Positions 22,900-32,382 of a stretch of DNA of 64,000 nucleotides are shown in pieces. How positions within the stretch are numbered: the stretch's first letter is position 1; every line of letters starts with the position of its first letter. The stretch is from Thermothelomyces thermophilus ATCC 42464 (Eukaryota > Ascomycota > Sordariomycetes > Sordariales > Chaetomiaceae). The position numbers and the translations under genes were made by a program. The DNA is taken from the NCBI RefSeq assembly GCF_000226095.1, contig NC_016477.1, positions 930,001 through 994,000 of the forward strand, in the 5' to 3' direction. The notes under the pieces were generated by a model that was not told the origin of the DNA, searched no databases, and saw only the letters and a list, made by a program, of their open reading frames with translations.

Positions 22900-24156
22900 C
22901 AAGCGGTTAGAAAATGGGGGTGGTCGGTATATGGGGGGTCTGACTTAGTAATTGTACCTAAGTAGGTATTCTGACTGTCAAAGTGAGATTGGTAAGGAAA
23001 TAATTAGAGGTTGAGAGATTAAAGTAGCAAAGCGGTCTCTGGCGTCAGCAAGTCTTTTAGTTTATTTTCCTTTCTTCGCTCTGCTCTTTTCTTTTCCTCT
23101 TTCTCTTGTGTATTTTTTCCGCTATACTTTTTCTCTCTTTTTCTTAGCATTTTCGTCCTCGAAGCAATCAGGCTCTGTTGACGCCTGTCATGGAGTTTGG
23201 CCTTGAAACCCAACCTTCCTTTTTTGGGAGTTAATTAGTAGTCGATCAGGTTGAGGTTTCGACCTCGCTGGATGGCTGTCGCGCCCACATCCCTTCTATC
23301 AGGGGCAAAGAATTTAATTGGCCCCTGAGATACACGTCAGCTGCGGTATGTGAAAGCGGCAGTTCTCTCCGCTTGGGTCGAGAAAACACCACGGATCCGA
23401 ATGTAGATGTTCGCTACGATGTATACCAGAACGATCCAGACACGGCCACAACACAGCCCCGTGGTCCTGTACGCACACTATGGATGTACACAGGTAGTGT
23501 AGTATTCCATCTTTTTTGCCAATTGCCCAATCATATACGGGGTAATTCTTCCGGCGAATTCCTTTCCGAGTTCGCAACCTCCGGGATTCGACGATCGTCC
23601 GGGATGTGGGAGAGCTTGCGTAATCGTCGCCCCACAAACACTCCCGCTTAAACTTGACGTTGCGCGTCAAACAACACCCCCTTAATTATGGAAAGCCCGG
23701 CCAAGAGTTTAGGGGCGAACCAAGCTCCGGCAAATATGCGGGAAGTGCCGCGCGGCAGAACCCAATGAGGCTGTCAGATCCGACTTCCATGCATGCTCCA
23801 GTGCGCCATGCGCGTGGACCCCTGGGCAGACGACCCAGGAGAGACTCCAATTAGATCCGGGATAATCATTAGGAAACATCTGGTTGGTGGACGGGTAAGA
23901 GCCTTGGAGGGCAGGTTCAGCTACTCCGTCCCTGACGGCATTTTACCCTGCCACAAAGTATGGAGGCGAGCATGACGACGAGATCGTGATCTCGAGGTAG
24001 CATTACGCAGGAAGCGGGTTTGAGGATTGGCAAGAAGAGTATATAGGTGACGGCTTCCCCGGGCCAAGGTCGTCGTCTCTCTGTGATCTTTGTTGACACA
24101 AGTTCCTCGTTCAACATACAATTGTATCTTCTCATACATATTCTCTCTCCTCCAGC
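22900..24156. other. Boundary and intergenic region before the dioxygenase gene
   Basis: Composition changes from RIPed to normal between about 22860 and 22960. No convincing gene: the minus-strand frames at 23019-23213 and 23314-23670 lack motifs, introns or conserved features that I can recognise. A pyrimidine-rich tract (23055-23160) is low-complexity. Confidence 0.6.
24038..24046 (+). promoter_or_regulatory. TATA-like element upstream of the dioxygenase gene
   Basis: AGTATATAG lies about 110 bases upstream of the ATG. The leader before the ATG is CT-rich (CTCTCTCCTCC), common for strongly transcribed fungal genes. This is inferred from position and sequence only. Confidence 0.45.
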
Positions 24157-25393
24157 ATGCTTTTCACCAAGGCTGTTTCCGGCCTCGCCATCCTCGCGGG
24201 CCTCGTTGCCGCTCACCCGGGGCACGATGCTAGCAAGGAGGCTGCCGAGCGCCGGGCCTACCTGCAGAACGCCAAGCGCACCTCCCTCGCCCACTGCGCC
24301 GACAAGCTGAGGGCCCGCGGCACCGAGTCTCGCAACATCGTCCGGCGCAAGGCCGTCGTCGAGAAGGCCCGCCAGAAGCGCGGCCTCACCAAGCGCGACT
24401 TTAGCGACGTCCTGGGCACCGACCACAACAAGACCACCCTGGGCTACACCCCCAACACCGACGCCGCCACCCTGTTTGCCGGCTACAACTCGTGCCTCCT
24501 GACGCCCGAGGTCACCCAGGGACCGTACTGTAAGTTAATAAGCAGCCCTTAGTTCACTGGTCGTCATCTCTCTCTCTCTCTCTGTGGATTCAAACTGACA
24601 AAAACCTCCCTTCCCAGACGTCGCCGGCGAGTACGTCCGCGAGAACGTGGTTGAGGACCAGCCCGGCTTGCCCCTCCTCCTCGAGTACCAGGTCGTCGAC
24701 GTGGCGACGTGCGAGCCGGTGCCGGAGGTGTACGTCGAGATCTGGCACTGCAACGCCACGGGCGTGTACGGCGGCGTGGTGGCGAGCGGCAACGGCGACT
24801 CGTCGGACGCGAGCAACCTCGACAACACGTTCCTGCGCGGTATCCAGCCGACCGACGCCGAGGGCGTGGCCCAGTTCGAGTCCGTCTTCCCGGGCCACTA
24901 CACCGGCCGGGCGACGCACATCCACATCATGGTGCACACCAACGCGACCCTGCAGGCCAACCAGACGCTCGGCCTCGACAACTACGCCAGCCACGTCGGC
25001 CAGGCCTTCTTCGACCAGGCGCTGATCACGGCCGTGGAGAAGCTGGAGCCGTACGCGTCCAACCAGCAGCCGCTGACCACCAACGAGGAGGACAGCATCA
25101 TGGCCGAGGAGTCCGCCACCGACGGCGTCGACCCCGTCATGGAGTACACTCTGCTCGGCGACAACCTCTCCGACGGTCTGTTCGCCTGGATCGCCTTCGG
25201 CATCGACACGACCCGCTCCGAGGCCATCAGCCCGGCCGTCTACCTTGAGGAGGGCGGCGGCAGGGCCAACCCCGACGCTGGCGGTCCCGGCGGTCCCGGC
25301 GGTTCTTTCCCGACTGGCAGCTTCCCTACCGGCGGCTTCCCCGTCCCCACTGGCAACGTCGGCCGTGGCATCGGCCGCCGCGCACGGCACTAA
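24157..25393 (+). CDS. Secreted intradiol ring-cleavage dioxygenase (382 aa)
   Basis: Exons 24157-24529 and 24618-25393 are joined by a GT-AG intron (GTAAGT...CCCAG) that splits a Tyr codon and restores GPYYVAGEYVRE, the family hallmark before the catalytic domain. A signal peptide (residues 1-19, cut VAA/HP) precedes a basic propeptide ending in a Kex2-type KR at 79-80. The non-haem Fe(III) ligands are Tyr175, Tyr219, His225 and His227 (GHYTGRATHIH). The C-terminus is a Gly/Pro-rich linker. The family cleaves catechol-type rings between the hydroxyls. Fungal extracellular members are linked to use of lignin-derived aromatics; the exact substrate is unknown. It is the first intact gene right of the RIP block. 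Confidence 0.93.
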
Positions 25394-26901
25394 ACGGACG
25401 GGCGAACCCGAGCTCAGACGAGGAGGAGGAGAAGAAGAAGAAGAATTGGGAGAACAAGGTTCGTAACGAGTGACGGCCAAGACCCGAGATCCTAGTCAAG
25501 AAGTTGAGACGGAGACTGGTCGTCAGTTCTGCGAGGGAGGAAGAGGTGGTGTGTCCCAGAGCTCCGTAGATAGTTAGTCCGCCACAAAACGTACATACAT
25601 GCAGCCATCTGTCAATTCAAAAGCTGTGGTTCCCCTGTCGACTTCATCGCTCGCACTAAGTGGCCTCTGCCTAAACTACGAGGGAAATTAACCGTTTAGC
25701 CCTCAACTCGTCTTGAATGGGGTTGGGTTCAGCCGGGCTGAGCACCAAGCCCGTTCGCTTGGTTCGTTTTCCTTTGCTAGCTCGTCCTTTCATCCGGGCA
25801 GCAGCAGCATTTTTCTCTTTCGGTTCTTTTCTTATATCGGTCAAGCGGCGTCGTCTAGTTGGCATAATTATTAACCTTCAGCTTTGCCTTCTACTTTCGA
25901 GCGAGTGTCGGTGGCCCCTTGGTGGTGGATGGTGTGGAAACGTGTGGAACTAGTGAGTCTAACTGCCTCAATTGATTTCTTTCCTTCTATTCCTTGTCTT
26001 TTGTGTTCCGAGGCGAAACTTGCCGCTTCGGTGGTCCTGCTCTGTGGCCAGGTTGAATCTTGGACAGTGACTTGATCGTCTGCAATGGTTGGTTATGCGA
26101 TTGTGTGCCGCTGCTGAACAACCAAGTTGAGAGATGTTTCTGATGTTTTCCAACGCAGTCGCGAGAGAAGACATGATCGAGATTTGTGTTCGGTGACAGG
26201 AGGGAAGGTCAAACTACGCTCCAATAAAACAAGTCAGGCGGAAGCGCCAAGATTTTGGAGCTTCTGCGCTTGGAACACACGTTCTGTGTACCGTGCACGT
26301 CTCCCCGAAGGTCCGATGTCAAAATAGAAGAAGGTACTGGGCCGCTGAGCAATGATCGCAAGCTTCCCCCGATACACATAGCGCAAGACGTATTCGGTAT
26401 TAGTGCAACCATATCGAAGCTGTTGTGGCCCTGCGCAGCGACGTGATGGTTCTCTATCCGCTCGCCTTCCACTACTCCAATCTTCCGTAGACAATTGCAT
26501 TCCGTTCCCGATCATATCCAGAGGCACAGGTTGCAATCCCGGAAAGACACATAGGAAGGTCACACCATTGTAACCGCTCACTGGGCCACCAGGGTACGAC
26601 CAAAAAGACCACGATCATGGCGATACGAACGCAACCCCCCCCCCCCCCCCAAAAAAAAAAAAAAAAAATCGACGTATTCAGAAGGAAACCGCCGGCCCAA
26701 CTCCTCCCGAAGCCCAAGCCAGATCCCAATGCCACGGACAGCAAGATAAATCTGTTCGGAAAAAAATAAAAGAAAAGAAAAGAAAAGAGAAAGGAAATCG
26801 ACAGAAATCCGGAAACCGTCCGCAAAACAAGCCGACACAGCGCCTTCCCCAACCCAAAACTCACAACCCATAATTTTTTTTATTTCCCGCACGTCCCGGG
26901 C
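25394..26901. other. Intergenic, no supported gene
   Basis: The stretch holds the 3' region of the dioxygenase gene and the 3' flank of the minus-strand gene that follows. A homopolymer junction of about 16 C followed by about 18 A lies at 26634-26668. The minus-strand frames across it (26472-26892) are low-complexity artefacts (FFFFF, GGGGG). Confidence 0.6.
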
Positions 26902-27796
26902 TTACACGTCCTCCCGGAACATCGACGTCCTATCGCGGTCCTCCCTCACGGCGCTCCTCGCGGCAGAGGACGACGAGGCGGCACCGCCCTCCGTCGTCGG
27001 CCGCGGACTGACGCCCCTCACGCTCAGGTTGCTCGGGTCGGCGTCGTCGCCGAACGGGTTCTCGGTCCGGCCCCTCCTCCATTCCTCCTCGTCGTGCCCG
27101 CCTTGCTGCGCACCGGCAGCACCGGCAGGGCCAGCAACCTTGGCAGCGCCGGCAGGACCGGAGGGACCGGCAGCACTGGCGGCGCCCTCCTCGGGCGGCG
27201 CGGGGACGGGCAGGTTCATCTGGTATCCTTCCCCGCCGGGGCCGTAGCCCGACCCGCGCTGGCGCTCTTCGTCGTCGTCCTCCTCGTACGGGTTGTACCC
27301 GCGGAGGCGCGAGTCCCAGGGGTCGTCGTCCTCGGGGGGGGCGGAGGGGTTGTTGCCGCGGGCGGGGTACCGACCGCCGTAGTAAGGGGTGGTGGGAGCG
27401 GGGCCTTCGTAGGCGCCCGCGGCGGTGCGCTTGTTGCGGTGGCGCATGAGCCGGATCTTGTCGTTGACCCAGCCGACGATGCCGCCCGGCGCCGGGGTCG
27501 GCCCGCCGCCGCCGTACGAGGTCGAGCCGGGCGAGAGGAAGGGGATGTAGGATCTGAGCGGGGGCGGGGGCAGCTGAGGAGGCAGAGAGATCCTTGTGTC
27601 AGCATCTTGTCTTGGCTTGCTATATTCCTTATCGGGAAAGAGGGATGGCGAAAAAGAGGGAGAACGAGACGGAGGGGAGAGGGGGTCGACTTACCCCAAG
27701 CCGCGACGCCCTGATGCGTGTGAATATGATCCAGCCCACACCTGCTCCGATGAGAAGCAGGACGAGGGCGAGGATCACGGCTCCGGCCGTGTTCAT
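26902..27796 (-). CDS. Small single-pass membrane protein, function unknown (257 aa)
   Basis: Exon 1 is 27796-27695 (34 codons) and exon 2 is 27573-26902, with intron GTAAGT...TCAG. The N-terminus is a single transmembrane helix (residues 5-27, AVILALVLLLIGAGVGWIIF) followed by a basic RIRASRLGLPPPPLRSYIPF and a conserved-looking GGIVGWVNDKIR segment. The remainder is disordered and rich in Pro, Gly, Ala, Asp and Glu, ending NPFGDDADPSNLSVRGVSPRP and MFREDV. This architecture resembles a conserved ascomycete family often loosely named acid phosphatase-like, but no phosphatase motif is present, so I assign no function. The neighbour to the right is a true histidine phosphatase on the same strand. 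Confidence 0.85.
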
Positions 27797-28687
27797 GGTG
27801 TGCGAAGCTCAGGTGGGGGATGCGACTGGCAGCAGATGCGGATGCGACAACGGTCGGGAACGGTATCGTATCATCCAGCGGGGCGCGGGGTGAGAGAGAG
27901 AGAGAGAGAGCACAGGTCTCGATTGAGCGGCGCGAGCCCGTGATGGGGATGGATGATGGAATGTGCGAGAGGGCAAATTTCCGGCGATAGGATTCGGACT
28001 GCAGCGGAAGACTCTGAACTTGGTTTGCGGCGCCCCGGCAGCCTTGTGCCACGGCAGCAGTCGTTGGCTGCATGGCTTCTGGCCGTTTCCGAAGAGCCCG
28101 AAGCTCCCAAAGAAGTGGGGGACCCCAGAGATCGATCGCTCGCGGGCCAACCGCGCCCACTTGCGCGGTCTAGGCCATGCATGCCAAGACCGAAGCTTGG
28201 CATGCCTCTCAACACCAAACCCATGCGCGCCAAGATTATTCCCGTAATCCGTACCTACATGGTCTGTGGTGTGTCTGCTTCGACGAGGATCGATCGCAGG
28301 GTGGGGAGATGGCGTGAGTTTCGGGGATTAAGAAGATTGCGAGCGTGGCTACTCCGTACGCTACTTTCTGTAATCCGTACATTACGGGATACAGAGTGAA
28401 CAAGCATGGGGACTTGGGTGCTGTCGACAATTCCCATCCGATGTACAGAAGAAGAAAAAGAAAGAAAAAAGACAATAAAAGGTTTGTGTGAAAATTTAAG
28501 AAAAATAAAAAAATAAAAAAAAAATTAAGAAGGCAACAACAGGGAACGGAGAATGCAGACTCGGCAGCCCCAAACTTGAATTTCGCCAGTCCAACCGATT
28601 TTTGATTCCCGAAAACCGTGAACTATTATCTCGAATACGACACTCTACCCCCATCACAAGCGCTGTTCAATCTCGGGCGTGGCCATA
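27797..28687. other. Intergenic between two minus-strand genes
   Basis: It contains the promoter side of the membrane-protein gene, with a GA microsatellite at 27893-27911, and the 3' flank of the phytase-like gene. The word TAATCCGTA occurs near 28247 and 28372. An A-rich tract lies at 28445-28530. No gene seen. Confidence 0.6.
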
Positions 28688-30394
28688 TCAAGCAAAGCAG
28701 AGATCCCACTTGCCGTTCCCCCTCGCAAACGCCATGCTCTCGATGAACCGTTCTAGCGTACACATCCCCCTCTCGTCGGCGCCGCACCCCTTCAGCGCCA
28801 TCACCCGGTCGTTCACCAGCACCCTGACCATCTCCTCATCTTTCTCCTGCCACCCCTCGCCGCCGCCTCCGCCGCCGCCGCCGCCGCTGCACCGCATCTT
28901 CTCGACGTAGATCCTGGCGGCGAACGGGACGGCCCAGCTGGCCGCGTACCCGCCGAGCTCCTCCGGGTCGCGGCGGGCGGTCTTGTCGAGGGGCGGGACG
29001 CCGTCGTAGGCGCCGAGGGCGCCGAGGACGCCCATCATGTCGTTGTCGTGGCTGAAGTCGGCGTAGAGGGGCCGGCCGAGCGGGAAGGTGCGCGGGTCGC
29101 CGTCGAGGGTGCGGTTGGTGCTGGTGCCGTCGCGCACGGGGACCCCGGCCAGCCGCGCCAGCAGCTCGTTGACGAACCCGACCCCCTGCGTCGGCCCCAG
29201 CGGGTTGCCCGGCCCGTACCCGTACCACTTGCCCACCGACTGCAGGTAGTCGTACGCGCGCCACTCGGACTCGCTGAACAGGCGGCAGAAGGGCGACAGC
29301 GGCCGCCCGTTGCCGCCCCCCGCGTCCGCCGTTGCCCGGTCGGAGGAGGAGGAGGAGGAGGAGTAATACGAGGAGGAGGCGACCGTCTCGAAGGGGCAGA
29401 GGTCCATCAGCGCGACCGTGTCGGCGTCGGTCAGGTTGGCGCCCGGCAGGTTGGCGTTGACCCGGGCGGTGATGGGTCCGGCGAAGGTGGAGAGGTAGGT
29501 GTCTTGGGCGTCGTCGCCGATGGTCGAGTACGGGCCTTCCTCGAAGGCGGTGCAGAGGTCGTTGTGGAGCGTGTTGTTGGCGCCGGCGGTTTCCGGGATG
29601 ACGACCATGTCGTAGGGGAGGGTGGGCCGCACGGTGGACCCGCGGTCGGCGAGCAGGGCCGAGTGGAAGCCCTGGGTGAAGTTCTCGGCCGAGTGGACGA
29701 CGCGGTCCTGGCCGGCGGTGCGGACGAAGGGGATCGAGTTGCGGGCAAGAGCGCGGTACCGGCGGTAAAACTTGATGCCCGAGTTGACCATCTGCTGCTG
29801 GCCCGTCCGGGTGAGCTCGTCGGCGCCCAGGGTGTAGTCATACGTCCTGAGGAACTCGTAGCCCGGGCCGTAGGAGATGGCGCCATGGTGGATCCTGTCG
29901 ATGAGGTCGACGTAGCTCGCGGCCCGTTTGAGCGTCGGCGCCCTCGCGCCGTGGCGGGAGAGGACTTGGGCAAACGTCACCTCGCAGTCGTCGGGGATCG
30001 AAGCATCCAGCTCCGAGGGCACGGAGAAGTAGGGCGAGTACTGGCCCCAGAAGTGGGAAATGGCCGTACCACACTGGAAGCCCAATTCTGGGGTGTCGCA
30101 TGGCCGGGACTCGGATTGTCTGGCGGCGTTAGCTTTTTCTTTTAACGCACACCGGACCCCGGGAATCGCTGCTTACAGAGAGGCGATGGCCAGGAAGCCG
30201 ACCATCACCACCATCACTCCGAGCCCAGTCATCTTCACCGCGCGTCTAGTCCTCTGCGACCGTGAAGTCTGGAGACGGGCGGACTCAGCATGATCGGTGG
30301 GACTGCACTCCCGGTTTATATCCCTGCCGTGCGGAAGAGGTGCATATGTGTACCCAGATGCCCCCTTCCGGAACCAGTCGAAGAGCGACGCCAT
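28688..30394 (-). CDS. Phytase-like histidine acid phosphatase, membrane-anchored (549 aa)
   Basis: Exon 1 is 30394-30177 and exon 2 is 30119-28688 (intron GTAAGC...CCAG). The catalytic signature RHGARAPT is at residues 128-135, the nucleophile being His129, and the proton donor HD motif (FSHDND) has His430-Asp431. Paired Cys residues (Cys80/Cys89 and others) fit the 3-phytase fold. In place of a cleavable signal peptide there is a 54-residue cytoplasmic-type tail ([20 protein letters not shown]), then a hydrophobic helix at 55-73, suggesting a type II membrane enzyme. Inserts of seven Ser and nine Gly are low-complexity. The alternative start at Met55 would turn the anchor into a signal peptide; a TATA-like word near 30316 keeps that possibility open. 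Substrate is likely phytate or other phosphomonoesters. Confidence 0.9.
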
Positions 30395-30883
30395 ATTCCT
30401 CCGTTTTTTTTTTCTCTCTTCCCTCCCCCCACCCTTCTCTCCTTTCTTTCTCTCTTGGTCCCCACCCCCCCTTTTTTTTTCCTTGATTTCTTCCTCCCCC
30501 CAACCTTCTTGCACCGTCGTCGGTTGTTGGGTTGTATGATCCTCAGCAGCGCGCTCGTTGCTCAGGGAAGCGATATCCCGGGTTATCCGGGGTTACATTC
30601 CGGCGTAGAACAGCTCTAGAATAGGATGTCTCCTATGCCAACCGTAGTTGGAATGCAGTATCGCCTCGATATCACCCAGCATCGAGGAGCCCGACGTGTG
30701 TACCTGACTGAGTAGTGCCTGCCTGCCTGACTGGGCCCGAAACATGAGGGCGGTGTGAGTTGGCCGGGCCAAGGCTACCCGTGGTGACTATGTAGGTGGG
30801 TCCAATCGGCCCGCCAAGACTCCCCGAGATCATGCAGCCGCTGAGCCCCACACAAGGCCACCCAAACTCGCCCCCACCCATAC

Positions 30884-30899
30884 ACTAGTGTACACTAGT
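30884..30899. repeat. 16-bp perfect palindrome ACTAGTGTACACTAGT
   Basis: Followed within 25 bases by two further GTGTAC words around GTACGGAGTAGTGTACACT. It is intergenic and could be a protein-binding site or a hairpin. Confidence 0.7.
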
Positions 30900-32225
30900 T
30901 AGTGTACGGAGTAGTGTACACTTAAACCCCCTGCGAGCCCCATGTCAAGATCGGCGCCGGTTAGTGGGGCGAGTGGCCCTCTTTCCGAGACGCCAGAATC
31001 CTTCCAGAAGCCTATCGCTGTGGCTCACCTCTCCACGTGTTTGTAAATCGTACATCTCAACCAACAGCAAATGGACTTGCTGACCCGTTTCGATCGAGTT
31101 ACACGAAAGCCATTAGGCACCTGCTAGAGAGAGCAGGTCGGGTATTTCAGCACTCCTACGGAAGGTCGATGTATGATTATTGTATGTATGTAGTGTACCT
31201 TGCGGCATAGTCGCTACCGAGCACAGTCGAGAGAAACAGTTGAAATCCAAAAATAGGACAAAATGATTCAGGCATGTCTTACACATTGGGGACCCCTCGT
31301 GAACAATGGACACTACTCCGTACTCGCTTTCGAAGCCAGCAGCTTGGCATGGGATATTCGTACTTAATCCTGGAGCTATGACCACGGGCACTTCAGAACA
31401 ACAGCTTCCGGTGCCTCTTTCCTGATTTCGTCTCACCTTCCTGGCTGCCCACAGAGCCCTCTCATTTCCACGCTATGCAGATTACACCTTCAACCTTGCA
31501 TTCCAATTTGCTTGCTTAACCGAGACCCGTCTCACCTGTCCGTCTCTAACCGAGTGAAACAGCGCGGCGGCTAGCTAATTTACGCGGGCGCGTGGTATTG
31601 ATCACGACATGCACCTGCGGCGGCTGCAGGACCCCCTTAATGTCAACGTCTTGCGCATATGTAGCCTTCAATGTGTTTATACCCTAGACACGAGCGAGGC
31701 CTGAAACACAACAAAAAAACGATGCGCATGCAATCGTCTTTGTCGGTGACATACTGTGCACATACGTTACATACAGCAAGAGAGAGGGGTTTCAGAGCAG
31801 CCCAGCGCAACCTCCCAAATATTGATCTGTCAAAACTACAAGTATCAATGGAGATGCCGCGGCATCTTTGGTACACGGCTGCATCAACAGCCGCAATAGT
31901 AGTAGTAGCACTAGTTGGTGATGGGTTTTTAAAAACACAGCACAAACCGCCTGGCCCCGAAACACTCTATCAAGTACTAGGTTGGGTGCTCGAAGAAGAA
32001 AATGTTTGCCAGACCGGCGTCAAGCATCCAGCTCGACGCGCCACCCAGGGCGCCATATTCGTGTTTCCCCTTTTTTCCTTATCCGTCCTTCTAGAAGTCC
32101 ATCCACCCACCCGTCCCATAATCCTGTACACTTACACGGGGTATACCTGCTGAACAGAATAAAGGAAAGAGAAAGAAGGGTAGAAAAATAATTACCAAGA
32201 ACAATCCCCTCCCCCCTCCCCCCCA

Positions 32226-32375
32226 ACACACACATACACACCCACACATACACACCCACACATACACACCCACACATACACACCCACACATACACACCCA
32301 CACATACACACCCACACATACACACCCACACATACACACCCACACATACACACCCACACATACACACCCACACAA
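32226..32375. repeat. Minisatellite, 14-bp unit, about 10.7 copies
   Basis: The unit ACACATACACACCC is repeated almost perfectly in tandem immediately 3' of the stop codon at 32383 of the neighbouring minus-strand gene, so it probably lies in its 3' UTR. Alternating purine-pyrimidine makes it Z-DNA prone. Confidence 0.95.
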
Positions 32376-32382
32376 AGAAAGA

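Larger units (their letters stand above)
4263..22900. other. RIP-mutated AT-rich transposon block
   Basis: The block is AT-rich, poor in TGA and CA/TG dinucleotides and full of TA, TAG and TAA in every frame. Wherever a known protein can be read through it (chromodomain, RT, integrase, LINE RT), Trp and Gln codons have become TAG or TAA. Comparing copy A with copy B shows C-to-T and G-to-A changes almost exclusively. This is the established signature of repeat-induced point mutation in Pezizomycotina. The right boundary lies near 22900, where normal composition returns within about 100 bases. I infer constitutive heterochromatin. Confidence 0.9.
30395..32382. other. Intergenic with palindrome and minisatellite
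   Basis: A divergent-looking region with CT-rich sequence (30405-30510), a perfect 16-bp palindrome at 30884-30899 and a 14-bp minisatellite at 32226-32375. Plus-strand frames at 31671-32153 lack recognisable features. No RNA gene seen. Confidence 0.6.

Noticed and set aside
24590-25480. 296-codon open frame antisense to the dioxygenase gene
   Set aside because: It is a shadow of the GC-rich coding strand: Val/Gly/Arg-rich, no domain, and the plus strand has full catalytic motifs and an intron that fits.
26472-26892. Minus-strand frames across the homopolymer junction
   Set aside because: Translations are poly-Phe/poly-Gly artefacts of the C and A runs.
29048-30145. 365-codon plus-strand frame over the phytase gene
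   Set aside because: Antisense shadow caused by high third-position GC; composition is Gly/Arg/Val only and the minus strand holds RHGARAPT and HD.
31671-32153. 160-codon plus frame in the spacer
   Set aside because: No domain, composition unlike neighbouring genes, and it ends among CT-rich spacer sequence.
32226-32375. Possible CRISPR-like array
   Set aside because: Units are 14 bp, adjacent, without unique spacers; it is a minisatellite in a eukaryote.
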